Assembly (NCBI GenBank): GCA_900321105.1
Contig: OOHL01000003.1
Coordinates: 81,516-145,515, forward strand
Direction of reading: 5' to 3'
DNA length: 64,000 bases
Source of the DNA: an uncultured Pseudomonadota bacterium
Lineage (GTDB): Bacteria; Pseudomonadota; Alphaproteobacteria; Rs-D84
Below are positions 33,669 through 43,164 of the stretch, piece after piece; the first letter of the stretch is position 1; the number at the start of each line of letters is the position of its first letter. The notes below the pieces were generated by a model. The model was not told where the DNA came from. It saw only the letters and a list, made by a program, of their open reading frames with translations, and did not search any database. The translations under genes and the position numbers were made by a program.

Positions 33669-36653
33669 TTATTGTGAACATGTATCAGATATAGATGATA
33701 TATTTTCATAGGTAATAAACAGATTATTTTCTATTGTCGGTTGACCGATATTGCAAGATGTGCCATTGTTTTCGTCCCATTGAGATCCACTGTTATTATT
33801 ATATCCAACCCAACCCCATGATGATGTATATTGGTAAGCACATATTTCAGAACGACTGTCTTGATCTGAATAATAATACATAAAAGGTGTAAACGATTGA
33901 GTGTTATTTGGTGTCGCTGGTGTCGGTGGAAAATATTCGCCATTTACACTGACAAACACCCATGTTCCCGTGTTATCATTTGTTGCGCCTTCTGCACACG
34001 TATATATGTTGTTATCATATGAATATTTTATACCACCGTTCTGTTTAGATATACAATATAAATATAATTTGTCGCTGTCGACACCAGATGGACAAACATA
34101 GGCGGAATCTGCCTCGGTGTTGTCTGCAGAATTGTTTGTATTATTTGTAGAATCGCTTGTATCAGATGATGGTACCTCCTGGCATTCAAAAGTATTTAAT
34201 CTTGTGGCTTTGTAGTTTGTGTTTGGTACGCAAATACCATTGCTTTTTGCGCCTTCTGTGCAGCAATTACCAAATTGATCAGTGACTGCTGATGCACAAT
34301 AGTTGGTTAAATTACTTGTGACGTTGATGATTTGTCGTGTAATGCTTGGTAAACAGCCATCAGTTGTATTATTGCCATTATATATTTGAATACAAGTGTT
34401 TGTACTTTCGTCAAATTCGAAATCAATTGCACATCCATTTTTAGAATTGCAACTGTCGGCACGGTTGATAGTGCTGTTGTTTGTAGCAAACCAAGACAAT
34501 AATGAAGAACCTGTGTCAGGAATTTTTACCTTGTTTGATTTTTTGTATTTATCATCAATCAGATCAAGCGTGGTTATAACATATTTATCTGGCGAATATT
34601 CACAGTCACCCCAGATTTGTTTTGCGATATAACAAGCTGTTTTGTTGACACTGTCGGTTTCGTTGTTGCATATATCGTTTGATGATGTTCCAACTGACCA
34701 ATATCCATCAGAAGAAGTTGTTGGATACAAATCCGTGACAGTCATATTTTCCAAGTTGTCTGCGTTCTTGACGCATTCCAAAACCTTGTCCCAGCATGCT
34801 TCGCGGGTCAAGATTTTGTGGCGATTTGCATCTGATATCTGCTGACATAATGCAAAATTTCCAGATGAACCATTACATTGTTGAACAATACAGTCGCGCC
34901 CAACATTTGTACAAGTTTCAATCAAATTATTATAAGATTCTTCTGCCGCAATACCGGTAATACCTTCTTGCCAATCTGTAGAAATTCTGTCGGTGTTCAT
35001 TAAACTTACACAAGACGCTTGGATTTCTGCGCACATTGCATTTGCTGTTTTGTCAGCACTTACACTGAATGATGAAAGAGCACGTGCATCAAAATCAGCT
35101 AAACTTTGTAATGCATCTGTTTTGCATTCAGCAACCAATGTTGTACAGCTGCGTCTGATTTCTTCCAATTTATTATTTTGTGCTAATTTAATTTGTGCCA
35201 ATGCATCATTCAAGAATTCTTTCCATATCATATCAGACATATCTTGGCATTGTTCAATTGCTGGTTCCAAAAACTTTTTCTTTGAATTAAGGAAATTAAC
35301 AAATTTTTCATTAGCATCAATTTTTGACCATTGTTCGTCCACGGATGGTTCTTGCAATAAATTTGTTAAATTATATAAATCTGTTGATAAAAATGCTGCA
35401 CCGGTTGATGGATCAATATATTGACCGGTTGTATCTAAACATTTGTATAAATTTTCGCCGCACACAGTTGTGTCGGATAATTGTTCCAATATTTTCTTTT
35501 TACAGGTCAATGTATCATCGCTGTTGCGTTGTTGATAAATGTTCAATCTGGACATATCTAACAATGCGCCGCTTTCGTGAATTTTTTCCATCGCACTGTT
35601 GTATAATGTGTCGTATGATTTTGCGACCGTATTACAATCCTGTTGTATCGTTAATTTATAACCATCTTGTGCTATATCTAATTCATCATCATTGCATACT
35701 TCGCGTGCCATTTCGATACATATTGGGCGTGCAGCATTATATAAATCCAGACCGCTTTTAGCAGATGTTGCAATACCCCCCATTGAATCAATACTGTCCC
35801 ATGCGGTATCCATATCCAAAGACAAAGATATCGAAGACAAATCATTATTTATTTTTGAATCCCCAGAATTATTAAGAGTTTTGGTAATTTTTTGTAAAAG
35901 TTTTTCTGATTCTGTTGTATCTTTTTTTTCAAAAGCTAATTCGCCTTCGCTTGCAACATTTATTGCAGCGGCATCTTCTTTATCCAAGCTGACAGTCAAT
36001 AAACGTTGGTTAAAATCCAACATTTTATCTTCTGCGTCTGCCAACTGCTTTTTGATGTCATCAAATTCATGTATTCTTGATGAACAGGCACATCTGCGCA
36101 AATTAGTATCTTTGTTCGCACAGAATTCATCCATACATTCATAATATACGGTTTTGCATTTTGAATAATTCAAAGATTTTATATTAGTTATTTTTTCACT
36201 GTTCAATTCGGCAGCGCGTGCATTTCGCTTGGCGCTTTTTGCAGGGGCGGCAGAACGCGCGGATGCTGACATGCTTGATTCTGTTGAACGTGAATTTACC
36301 GTACGTGACGATGCTGTACGCGATGCAGTAGAAATGCGCTTTTGTTGTGCTATGGGCGCTGCCTTGTTGGTATTTGCTTCGCGTTGTTTAACGTTTTGTT
36401 GCGTTGTTGTGGATCTGGAAATAACACGTTGTTGTGGCTTTACAGCAGTTCTGGCGTTTTTGGATGTGTTTTGTGAATTGTCAGGTCTTTTTGTGCCAGA
36501 TGCAACAGAACGGCCAGCGGACATGGTTGAAGAAACAGCTGTTGTTGTGCCGCGTTTTGATGCAGCACGAACCGCATCAGCATCGTCAGCAAATGTCGTC
36601 TGGGACACAGACAAACCAAGGCATACGGCAAAAAACAGTATAATCCTTTTCAT
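33669..36653 (-). CDS. Large exported Cys-rich protein, 994 aa
   Basis: Signal peptide about 1-22 (TTFADD), then about 130 residues of basic Arg/Ser/Ala/Thr-rich sequence. A cysteine module follows (about 163-190: CKTVYYEC, CMDEFC, CACS; C-x6-C-x4-C). The middle is helical, with repeated C-x6-C pairs (CTTLVAEC, CAEIQASC, CTNVGRDC...CIVQQC, CWDKVLEC). The C-terminal 350 residues are Asn/Ser/Thr- and Cys-rich. Its N-terminal half parallels the truncated gene at 1-659 and shares cysteine spacing with 16624 and 18120. No glycine zipper is seen here. Function unknown; probably a disulfide-stabilised envelope protein. Confidence 0.78.
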   Translation of the reverse strand: MKRIILFFAVCLGLSVSQTTFADDADAVRAASKRGTTTAVSSTMSAGRSVASGTKRPDNSQNTSKNARTAVKPQQRVISRSTTTQQNVKQREANTNKAAPIAQQKRISTASRTASSRTVNSRSTESSMSASARSAAPAKSAKRNARAAELNSEKITNIKSLNYSKCKTVYYECMDEFCANKDTNLRRCACSSRIHEFDDIKKQLADAEDKMLDFNQRLLTVSLDKEDAAAINVASEGELAFEKKDTTESEKLLQKITKTLNNSGDSKINNDLSSISLSLDMDTAWDSIDSMGGIATSAKSGLDLYNAARPICIEMAREVCNDDELDIAQDGYKLTIQQDCNTVAKSYDTLYNSAMEKIHESGALLDMSRLNIYQQRNSDDTLTCKKKILEQLSDTTVCGENLYKCLDTTGQYIDPSTGAAFLSTDLYNLTNLLQEPSVDEQWSKIDANEKFVNFLNSKKKFLEPAIEQCQDMSDMIWKEFLNDALAQIKLAQNNKLEEIRRSCTTLVAECKTDALQSLADFDARALSSFSVSADKTANAMCAEIQASCVSLMNTDRISTDWQEGITGIAAEESYNNLIETCTNVGRDCIVQQCNGSSGNFALCQQISDANRHKILTREACWDKVLECVKNADNLENMTVTDLYPTTSSDGYWSVGTSSNDICNNETDSVNKTACYIAKQIWGDCEYSPDKYVITTLDLIDDKYKKSNKVKIPDTGSSLLSWFATNNSTINRADSCNSKNGCAIDFEFDESTNTCIQIYNGNNTTDGCLPSITRQIINVTSNLTNYCASAVTDQFGNCCTEGAKSNGICVPNTNYKATRLNTFECQEVPSSDTSDSTNNTNNSADNTEADSAYVCPSGVDSDKLYLYCISKQNGGIKYSYDNNIYTCAEGATNDNTGTWVFVSVNGEYFPPTPATPNNTQSFTPFMYYYSDQDSRSEICAYQYTSSWGWVGYNNNSGSQWDENNGTSCNIGQPTIENNLFITYENISSISDTCSQ

Positions 36654-36742
36654 TCCTTAGGTTGATGTTAGCAAATTTATGATTTTCTGGGCAAGCGAAA
36701 AATAAAATTTTTTGGTAAAAAATAAGTCTTTTTTGTGCATTA

Positions 36743-36769
36743 AAAAAAATCGGTAAAACCGATTATTTT
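36743..36769 (-). terminator. Terminator of tRNA-Leu
   Basis: AATCGGT/ACCGATT hairpin; on the minus strand it is followed by eight T, immediately downstream of the tRNA. Confidence 0.8.
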
Positions 36770-36854
36770 TGGTGCGGCCAGGGGGAATCGAACCCCCAAG
36801 GATTTCTCCACAGCATCCTTAGTGCTGCGCGTCTACCAATTTCGCCATGGCCGC
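36770..36854 (-). tRNA. tRNA-Leu(AAG)
   Basis: 85-nt class II tRNA with encoded CCA. Acceptor GCGGCCA/TGGCCGC, long variable arm (GGA...TCC), T-arm GGGGG-TTCGATT-CCCCC. The anticodon stem CAGCA/TGCTG encloses CTAAGGA, so the anticodon is AAG. An A at position 34 implies deamination to inosine to read CUU/CUC, unusual because bacteria normally use GAG here. Confidence 0.93.
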
Positions 36855-36940
36855 TTTTTCGTAAACAATATTATAAAACTATTTTTTTTTCAACCTTTTT
36901 GTGTTATAATACAAAAGATAAAAATAAGAGGAATATAAAA

Positions 36941-38434
36941 ATGAGAAGATTTACACGCACTTTGTTAGGTGTTTCTGTTATGGCTATGATGCCTGTTATT
37001 GCAGGGGCGGCTGGAACTTATTACAACGGTAATTTGTACCAAAATCCGCAACGCTATGGAACAAATTCTGGCGGGTATTATAACAGTTATGGCGCGGGGC
37101 GTGCATATGGCCAAAATCAATCTATGATGGTACGAAATACTACAACGCGTGTTACGAAAAAATCCTCTGCTAAACAACAAAAAAGTGCAAATAATGAAAA
37201 GCAAGGGTTCAAATTAAATGCATATTTGTCGCATGAATTTGCAAATTGGGATTTTGAAATGAACAGTGCTAAATCTGAATTGCGTTATGATGGTTTGGCC
37301 TGGAATGTCATAGAAGGCGAAGGAATTTATTATTTTGGTTCTTCAACTCCTATGCAAATCAAAGTGGGGGCACGTTATGGTGTCCAGTTTGGTGAAACAT
37401 CTATGATTGATGATGATATTTCGAAAGGTGGCTATGGTTATCAAGATTATGACGAAGGTCGTGTGTCTGGCTATGCGATGAGTGTCGGAACCAGTAAAGA
37501 TGGTTCGCAGTTTGGTTTTAATGCGGCATTTGGACTGACGGATTTCTTTACGTGGGGACGTGTAAAGGTGACGCCTTCGGTCGGGTATCGTTATTTTAAA
37601 CATGAATTATATACGAAAGATAACAGTGGTTTGACAATGGATGTATTTATGGGAAATTCTTCTCATCCGTACATAAATTGTATTTCTAATAATGGTGAAA
37701 CGCAATGTGATCCGTTCATTTTGTTCCAATTCTATGATGCCAGTGGAAAATCACTTGGCACTTCTGTCACAGGAAGATTGGAAGCAGAAGACGGTTCTTT
37801 GACAGATGTAATTGTAGATTCAGCTCCATCTGGTACGGCGTTTGCTACCGTTGATGTTGGTGATACGTATTATTATCATCAGAATGGAACATCGCATAAA
37901 TATGAAACATTGTGGCAGGGACCATATGTTGCATTGGATATGGAATATGCAATAAACGATTCTAATTTTGTTAATGCGGGTGTTGAATTTGGTTTGCCAA
38001 TGTATGATTCCAAGGGCGATCAACAATATCGTATTGATTGGGCGCATCCAACCAGTGTTGAAGACAAGGGTGGATTTGGTGATGCCTATCATTTGGGTTT
38101 GAACGCGATGTGGTCAACAGCGATTTCCAGAACAGTTATGTTTTCATTGGGGTTGACTTATGATTATTACAAGGTCAGTGGTGCGGATGCTACGACATAT
38201 TTAAACCCGTCTTATTATCAAGCCACTTTGGATGATGTGACTGCCATAGTGGATTATTACAATTCTTTGTCCTCTTTGACTGATGAACAGGCTTTATCTT
38301 TAAATTATTATAAAACAGAACAAGCAAGCTTGGAATCTTATAAATCTGGTGGATGGAAAATGGAAAACAAGGGCGAAATTGATTCCATATATTCAGCAAT
38401 GGGTATTCGTGCCGGTGTGACAATTAAATTCTAA
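36941..38434 (+). CDS. Outer-membrane barrel protein, possibly omptin-like
   Basis: 497 aa from ATG 36941, preceded by AAGAGGA. Signal peptide about 1-24 (AGAAG), an Asn/Tyr/Gly-rich segment, a short basic linker (TTRVTKKSSAKQQK), then long amphipathic strands to a terminal Phe (GVTIKF). MIDDDI near 155 and YRIDWAHP near 370 lie roughly where omptin proteases have their Asp-x-Asp and Asp-x-His pairs, and WQGPYVALDMEY resembles an omptin strand, but the match is weak and the protein is larger. Upstream TATAAT (36904-36909). First of three linked envelope genes. Confidence 0.7.
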   Translation: MRRFTRTLLGVSVMAMMPVIAGAAGTYYNGNLYQNPQRYGTNSGGYYNSYGAGRAYGQNQSMMVRNTTTRVTKKSSAKQQKSANNEKQGFKLNAYLSHEFANWDFEMNSAKSELRYDGLAWNVIEGEGIYYFGSSTPMQIKVGARYGVQFGETSMIDDDISKGGYGYQDYDEGRVSGYAMSVGTSKDGSQFGFNAAFGLTDFFTWGRVKVTPSVGYRYFKHELYTKDNSGLTMDVFMGNSSHPYINCISNNGETQCDPFILFQFYDASGKSLGTSVTGRLEAEDGSLTDVIVDSAPSGTAFATVDVGDTYYYHQNGTSHKYETLWQGPYVALDMEYAINDSNFVNAGVEFGLPMYDSKGDQQYRIDWAHPTSVEDKGGFGDAYHLGLNAMWSTAISRTVMFSLGLTYDYYKVSGADATTYLNPSYYQATLDDVTAIVDYYNSLSSLTDEQALSLNYYKTEQASLESYKSGGWKMENKGEIDSIYSAMGIRAGVTIKF

Positions 38435-38441
38435 GGATTTT

Positions 38442-39065
38442 ATGACGATGTCTTTGTCTAGGAATTTGCTTGTTTTATTTGTATCGTTGGTGTGTGGTGT
38501 ATCAGGCTCGTTTGGGTTGGGGCTGTCTGGTAATGTTTCTGTTAATCAGACCAGTGATACGGCGGCAAATGCAAAGATAAATGCGTTAAATTCTGCGCGG
38601 CGTCAAATATTATCTGATGTTTTATCGCAGTATTCAAACAAAGAATCACTAAATGAATTAATTCAGAATTCATCAAACGATGATTTAATGAATTTGATTG
38701 CTTCGACCAGTGTTTCTAATGAACAAATGTCTGCAACCAGTTATTCTGCAAATATCACAATGAATATTGATAATGATGCCGTAAAAAAATGGTTGAATTC
38801 TAATAGTGTTCAAAATTGGGTGCCAATGATGGAAAGCGACGAACGGTTTGCTGTTGTTATGGTTGTTCCAAATGGAATTGCAGATTGGGCGGAATTAAAA
38901 CGTATTGCACGTAATGATAATATAGAAATCGAAACACAAAATATTGACGGAAAACAAATTGTCGCAAAGATGCCATTGTCGTATCGGACAAAATTTACTG
39001 CTGCAATTCGTGAGGCAGGCTGGAATTATTCTGATAACGAGGGTGTCTTGCATGTTTGGAAATAA
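38442..39065 (+). CDS. Exported protein, DUF2066-like N-terminal region
   Basis: 207 aa. Signal peptide about 1-26. The mature part starts with a NAKINALNSARRQILSDVL helix and SATSYSANITMNIDNDAVKKWL, which resembles the start of DUF2066-type periplasmic proteins; the second half has FAVVMVVPNGIADWAELKRIA. It starts 7 nt after the barrel gene, with AAGGA overlapping that stop, so it is cotranscribed and probably an accessory periplasmic factor. Function not known. Confidence 0.7.
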   Translation: MTMSLSRNLLVLFVSLVCGVSGSFGLGLSGNVSVNQTSDTAANAKINALNSARRQILSDVLSQYSNKESLNELIQNSSNDDLMNLIASTSVSNEQMSATSYSANITMNIDNDAVKKWLNSNSVQNWVPMMESDERFAVVMVVPNGIADWAELKRIARNDNIEIETQNIDGKQIVAKMPLSYRTKFTAAIREAGWNYSDNEGVLHVWK

Positions 39066-39090
39066 CAAATTTAAATAAAGGGAAATAACA

Positions 39091-39954
39091 ATGAAAAAAC
39101 TGTTTGCGGTTTTGGCTCTTGTTTTGCCAATGGTTGCGGTGGCTGATGATTCACCGAATGAAACCAAGTTTAATTTAAATGTTCGTCGTATAGGATTAGA
39201 TTGGACCAAGACTGATATGAAAAATGCCAATGAATATCAAGATTCTTCGGTTGCTGCGTTAAAGGCCAGCAATCAGGAAAATATCAAGGGTGTTTTTGAT
39301 GTTGCGCTTGAATATGGTTTTGATAGATTCAAATGGGACAATTCATTGTTTATGGAATATGGTAAACAAAGTATTACAAACAATAATGGCGAAAAAACAG
39401 TTGATGAAAGTGCGGATAAAATATTGTTGTCTTCTGATTTAGCTTATGCATGTTGGGATTTTGATTCTTTTAAACTGGGACCAATTGTTCGCGGTCAATA
39501 TGAAACAGAATTTCAAGGTGATCCACGCCGTAATGTAATTCGTCCAAATGCTGGTTTTGCATTGTTCGACCATGATATTATTAAAAGTTTATATGTCGTT
39601 GGTGTATATGAATATGATTTTACATATGCCGATGCCAAGGTTAGCAAATCTGCGGCTGAAGCGGGTTGGCGTATAGATTATCAAATAAGGGAAGGGGTTA
39701 AATTCTCGTCTGATGGATATTACAGAAAATATTTGTCTTATTCTCAATATGTTGGCGAAGATTTAACTTATGATTTCCTGGCTGTTGCACGTCTTGATAC
39801 AAATGTTTGGGGTGATTTAACAATGGGGCCATATGTAAAATATCGTCGCGCCCATTCGCGTCAGGCCTTTGATTACGGTGCAAATACATCAATTGGTGTC
39901 TCGTTCAGTTATATACATAACTTTGATTTGATGTATAAAAAATCTGAAGATTAA
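39091..39954 (+). CDS. Outer-membrane beta-barrel protein, 287 aa
   Basis: Signal peptide about 1-18 (VAVADD). Alternating aromatic strands follow throughout (FDVALEYGFDRFKWDNSLFMEYG, YVVGVYEYDFTYADAKV, MGPYVKYRRAHSR). It ends in ...FDLMYKKSED rather than Phe, so the last strand is followed by a short tail. Third gene of the 36941-39954 cluster; AAAGGG Shine-Dalgarno 8 nt upstream. Specific family not recognised. Confidence 0.75.
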   Translation: MKKLFAVLALVLPMVAVADDSPNETKFNLNVRRIGLDWTKTDMKNANEYQDSSVAALKASNQENIKGVFDVALEYGFDRFKWDNSLFMEYGKQSITNNNGEKTVDESADKILLSSDLAYACWDFDSFKLGPIVRGQYETEFQGDPRRNVIRPNAGFALFDHDIIKSLYVVGVYEYDFTYADAKVSKSAAEAGWRIDYQIREGVKFSSDGYYRKYLSYSQYVGEDLTYDFLAVARLDTNVWGDLTMGPYVKYRRAHSRQAFDYGANTSIGVSFSYIHNFDLMYKKSED

Positions 39955-39964
39955 TATTCGGGGT

Positions 39965-41176
39965 TTATATTTTTTTGGTCAAACTGGAAATCAGGACACT
40001 GCCGATTATTTGTGCAATGACTGCCACGATTATGTAATAACCTAACAAATTATTCATATTTGAAACACCTAAATATGCCAAAGAGATAAATGCTGTCCAG
40101 CGACCTACAAATAATAATATTTCGCGTATTACCAGATATTCTGTACTGTAGCCACAGTTAATGTATCTTTTGTGTGCTATATTAAAAACATTTGTGTTAC
40201 ATATTTGAGCCATAATTTCAATGCATATAGTGGATGCAAAAGCATAGACAAGAGTGCTAAATTGTGTGACATTTGTAAACAATAATACCGCTGCAAACAA
40301 TAACATCAAGGAACACAAGCCAATTACCCATTTGTAATCGCGCTTAGAACAAAATCTTCCAAACGCCCAAGAAGCAACGATAGTACATATTGCAAATATT
40401 GTCGTCCATATGCCTAAATTCATATCCGTATGAAAAACATAAACAATATACATTGTCACAACTGTTTCTAAAACTGTTGCTAAACCGCGCAAGATTTCTG
40501 CAAGAAACAGTTTGCGCAAGATAATATGTTGCAAAGCGTGGTTCCAAAAACCAATTAAATCTACAGGTTGTTTTTTTCTGTGCATATTCGGAGATAATAA
40601 AAGCAGCATTATAAATTCTGCGACGGATATACCCATTATAACCCATGCAACATTTTGTAGTGATTGTATTGTTATAAGTATCCCAAGAATAACAGGAAAT
40701 ACAATTTTAAATGTATTTGATATGGCTGATTTTATTGAAATAAAATATTGCATACGTTCGCCGCTTATTTTTTCAATAATCATGGAATTAATTGGTAAAA
40801 AGTAAAATCCGCCAAAAATACCGTAAAGAATTCCAAGTATAACCACGTAATCTATCGCTTTGACCCCCAAGATGGCAATAAGGGCCATCAGAACAAAACG
40901 CGTTACAATATTGAACCCGAAAAGCACATTTTTATTGCCATTTTTGCACCAATTCGCACACAAAATATATGTTAGTGTTATAGCAATATAGTAAAACAAT
41001 TTATAAATAGAAACAGATACTATTTCGTTAATTGAGTTGTGCATAAGAAAAGAAACAACAAAAGTCCCTAGAAATAACTTCGCAATCGTGTGACAAGCGT
41101 CAAATCCAATAAGTATGGATTCGTCTTTGGTTAAACTGTATGAATTTTTCTCTCTCATGTTTGGGAAAAATATCAT
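39965..41176 (-). CDS. Major facilitator superfamily transporter
   Basis: 403 aa with about twelve hydrophobic helices, a charged central loop (NMHRKKQPVDLIGF, near 200) and a GFDACHTIAKLFLGTFVVSF first helix. An internal ATG at 41158 is an alternative start, and neither has a strong Shine-Dalgarno. The substrate cannot be read from the sequence. Convergent with the barrel gene before it, with only 10 nt between. Confidence 0.8.
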   Translation of the reverse strand: MIFFPNMREKNSYSLTKDESILIGFDACHTIAKLFLGTFVVSFLMHNSINEIVSVSIYKLFYYIAITLTYILCANWCKNGNKNVLFGFNIVTRFVLMALIAILGVKAIDYVVILGILYGIFGGFYFLPINSMIIEKISGERMQYFISIKSAISNTFKIVFPVILGILITIQSLQNVAWVIMGISVAEFIMLLLLSPNMHRKKQPVDLIGFWNHALQHIILRKLFLAEILRGLATVLETVVTMYIVYVFHTDMNLGIWTTIFAICTIVASWAFGRFCSKRDYKWVIGLCSLMLLFAAVLLFTNVTQFSTLVYAFASTICIEIMAQICNTNVFNIAHKRYINCGYSTEYLVIREILLFVGRWTAFISLAYLGVSNMNNLLGYYIIVAVIAQIIGSVLISSLTKKI

Positions 41177-41300
41177 AAATGGTTTTTAAAGTAAAGTTAA
41201 AAACCCTTAAATTTCTTGAATGAACAGATTGTTTTTTTATTAAATATATTGACAATAATATTTTTAGTGCTAATAATATTGCTGTAACAGGATGAACATA

Positions 41301-42125
41301 ATGGATTTTATTCCGGATTATGAATTAGCAAAAAAAGAATCACGTGACCCTATTTTTGGTACGTATTCCAGTGCGTACATAATTACCAATGAAGATTTGC
41401 GTGCATCAATGAATTTTGTTCCGAAAAATTGTGAAAATGCCTTGGTTGTGGCTGCATCTGGTGATCATCCTTTGTTCTGTTCTTTGTATGGCGCAAAAAA
41501 CGTGGATACATTCGATATCAGTTATAATGCAAAGTGTATAATGGATATTAAAATTGCCGCATTAAATATTATGAATCATTCAGAATATACTAGTTTTATA
41601 AAAGATTTGTATGATATTTCTGTGCCACTGACAAGAATTAAAAATATGGACAATATTTTATATAAATTGCCTAAAACAGAATATGACTATATCAATGCAC
41701 TTAGCGATTATCCAATATTTTATCGCAGGTCAATATCCTTGAATCATGCGGTTTTACCAACACAATTTGAATATAATGAATTGCGCAAACGTATAAAACT
41801 TCCTTATAATTTTATACTGACAAACATTTGTAAGATAGGGGAAAAATTAACGAAATCTTATGATTTTATACATTTATCGAATATTTTTGATTATACAAGA
41901 TCTTTTTATTATGAACACGTTGTTTTATCGTTAATGGAACGCGTAAGGCCTGGGGGGCGAATAGTAACTCAATTTTTTGCTGAAGGAAACGACCAGATTT
42001 TCGATGTTTATATGGCAAAAATAATCAAAAATCATAACAATTGGATTTTAAATAAAACAATTATTAATAACAACAAATTTGAATATTTTAAAAACGGTAT
42101 TTATGTTTTGGAACGCACCAGATAA
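41301..42125 (+). CDS. DUF3419/BtaA-like SAM-dependent transferase
   Basis: 274 aa; ATG 41301 is preferred over 41292 because AGGA lies 8 nt before it. ENALVVAASGDHPLFCSLYGAKNVDTFDIS is a class I methyltransferase motif I in the variant seen in DUF3419 proteins such as BtaA (3-amino-3-carboxypropyl transfer to lipid headgroups). RVRPGGRIVTQFF is the later strand. DIKIAALNIMN and an aromatic middle follow the family outline. No BtaB-type partner is adjacent, so the reaction is uncertain. Confidence 0.65.
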   Translation: MDFIPDYELAKKESRDPIFGTYSSAYIITNEDLRASMNFVPKNCENALVVAASGDHPLFCSLYGAKNVDTFDISYNAKCIMDIKIAALNIMNHSEYTSFIKDLYDISVPLTRIKNMDNILYKLPKTEYDYINALSDYPIFYRRSISLNHAVLPTQFEYNELRKRIKLPYNFILTNICKIGEKLTKSYDFIHLSNIFDYTRSFYYEHVVLSLMERVRPGGRIVTQFFAEGNDQIFDVYMAKIIKNHNNWILNKTIINNNKFEYFKNGIYVLERTR

Positions 42126-42207
42126 ATTTTTCAAAAAATACTTGATTTTCCGCACGATTTATTTTATTATTGCGACACGCGCTTGCGCGAAGAACACAGG
42201 CAACGGG

Positions 42208-42213
42208 TATAAT
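42208..42213 (+). promoter_or_regulatory. rpsB -10 box and leader
   Basis: TATAAT after a GC-rich CGCGC-TT-GCGCG dyad (about 42176-42189) gives an mRNA leader of about 65 nt before rpsB. The leader could hold an S2 autoregulatory site, but no defined structure is evident by eye. Confidence 0.55.
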
Positions 42214-42284
42214 TTCTGTCCAACAATGTTTGGTTTTTTACACCCATTGACCGAGGATAACAACAGAAAACAAAGGATAAAATC

Positions 42285-43139
42285 ATGGCATTGCCAACAT
42301 TTACTATGAAACAACTGATGGAAGCAGGCGTTCATTTTGGACACCATACACGTCGTTGGAACCCTTTAATGACACCATATGTTTATGGCGTAAAAGATAA
42401 AATTCATATTATCAATTTGAATAAAACTGCACCATTGTTGCATCGCTCTTTGGTTGCTTTGGAAGCTATTGCAGCGGCTGGCGGAAAAATCTTGTTTGTT
42501 GCTACAAAGCACCAGGCAAAAGATATTGTTAAAGATGCTGCCGAACGTTGCGGACAATTCTATGTTAACAATCGCTGGTTGGGTGGTATGTTGACTAACT
42601 GGACAACAGTTTCTCAAAGCATTCGTCGTTTAAAGAAAATGGAAAACGATATTGCTAATGCTGACAAATTGGGATTGACCAAGAAAGAAGTCGGTGTTAT
42701 GACCAAAGAAGTTGCTAAATTGCGCGAAATTTTTGGTGGTATCTTGGAAATGCACGGTGTTCCACAGGCAATGATTGTTATTGATGTGCCACGTGAATTG
42801 AATGCTGTTCATGAAGCAAGAAATTTGGATATCCCAACAATTGCTATTTGCGATACAAATGCTAACCCAGAATTGGTTGATTACCCAGTTCCAGGAAACG
42901 ATGACGCATCACGCGCAACACAATTGTATTGTGACTTGTTCGTTGACGCAATCTTGTCTGGTATTGAAAAAAGATTGGGTGGCGCTGCTGGTAAAAAAGA
43001 AGCATCTGACAATGCAGAAGCGGCTGCTGAAGAATACGAACACGATTTGAAAGTCAAAGAAGCAAAACAAAAATCTAAAACTTCTGAAGCTCGCGAAGTT
43101 CGTCGCAGCAAATTGGCAGACAAAGCAGAAGCAAAATAA
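42285..43139 (+). CDS. rpsB: 30S ribosomal protein uS2
   Basis: 284 aa: MEAGVHFGHHTRRWNPLM, IINLNKTAPLLHRSL, NNRWLGGMLTNW, DVPRELNAVHEARNLDIPTIAICDTNANPELVDYPVPGNDDA are all canonical. The C-terminus is longer than in E. coli and is an Ala/Glu/Lys-rich tail, common in alphaproteobacteria. AAAGGA Shine-Dalgarno. Cotranscribed with tsf. Confidence 0.98.
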   Translation: MALPTFTMKQLMEAGVHFGHHTRRWNPLMTPYVYGVKDKIHIINLNKTAPLLHRSLVALEAIAAAGGKILFVATKHQAKDIVKDAAERCGQFYVNNRWLGGMLTNWTTVSQSIRRLKKMENDIANADKLGLTKKEVGVMTKEVAKLREIFGGILEMHGVPQAMIVIDVPRELNAVHEARNLDIPTIAICDTNANPELVDYPVPGNDDASRATQLYCDLFVDAILSGIEKRLGGAAGKKEASDNAEAAAEEYEHDLKVKEAKQKSKTSEAREVRRSKLADKAEAK

Positions 43140-43164
43140 TAATATATAAAGAAAGGAATAACAA

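Noticed and set aside
42126-42284. Riboswitch or defined S2-binding leader before rpsB
   Set aside because: A dyad and a -10 box are visible, but no recognisable riboswitch core or S2-leader fold could be drawn with confidence.
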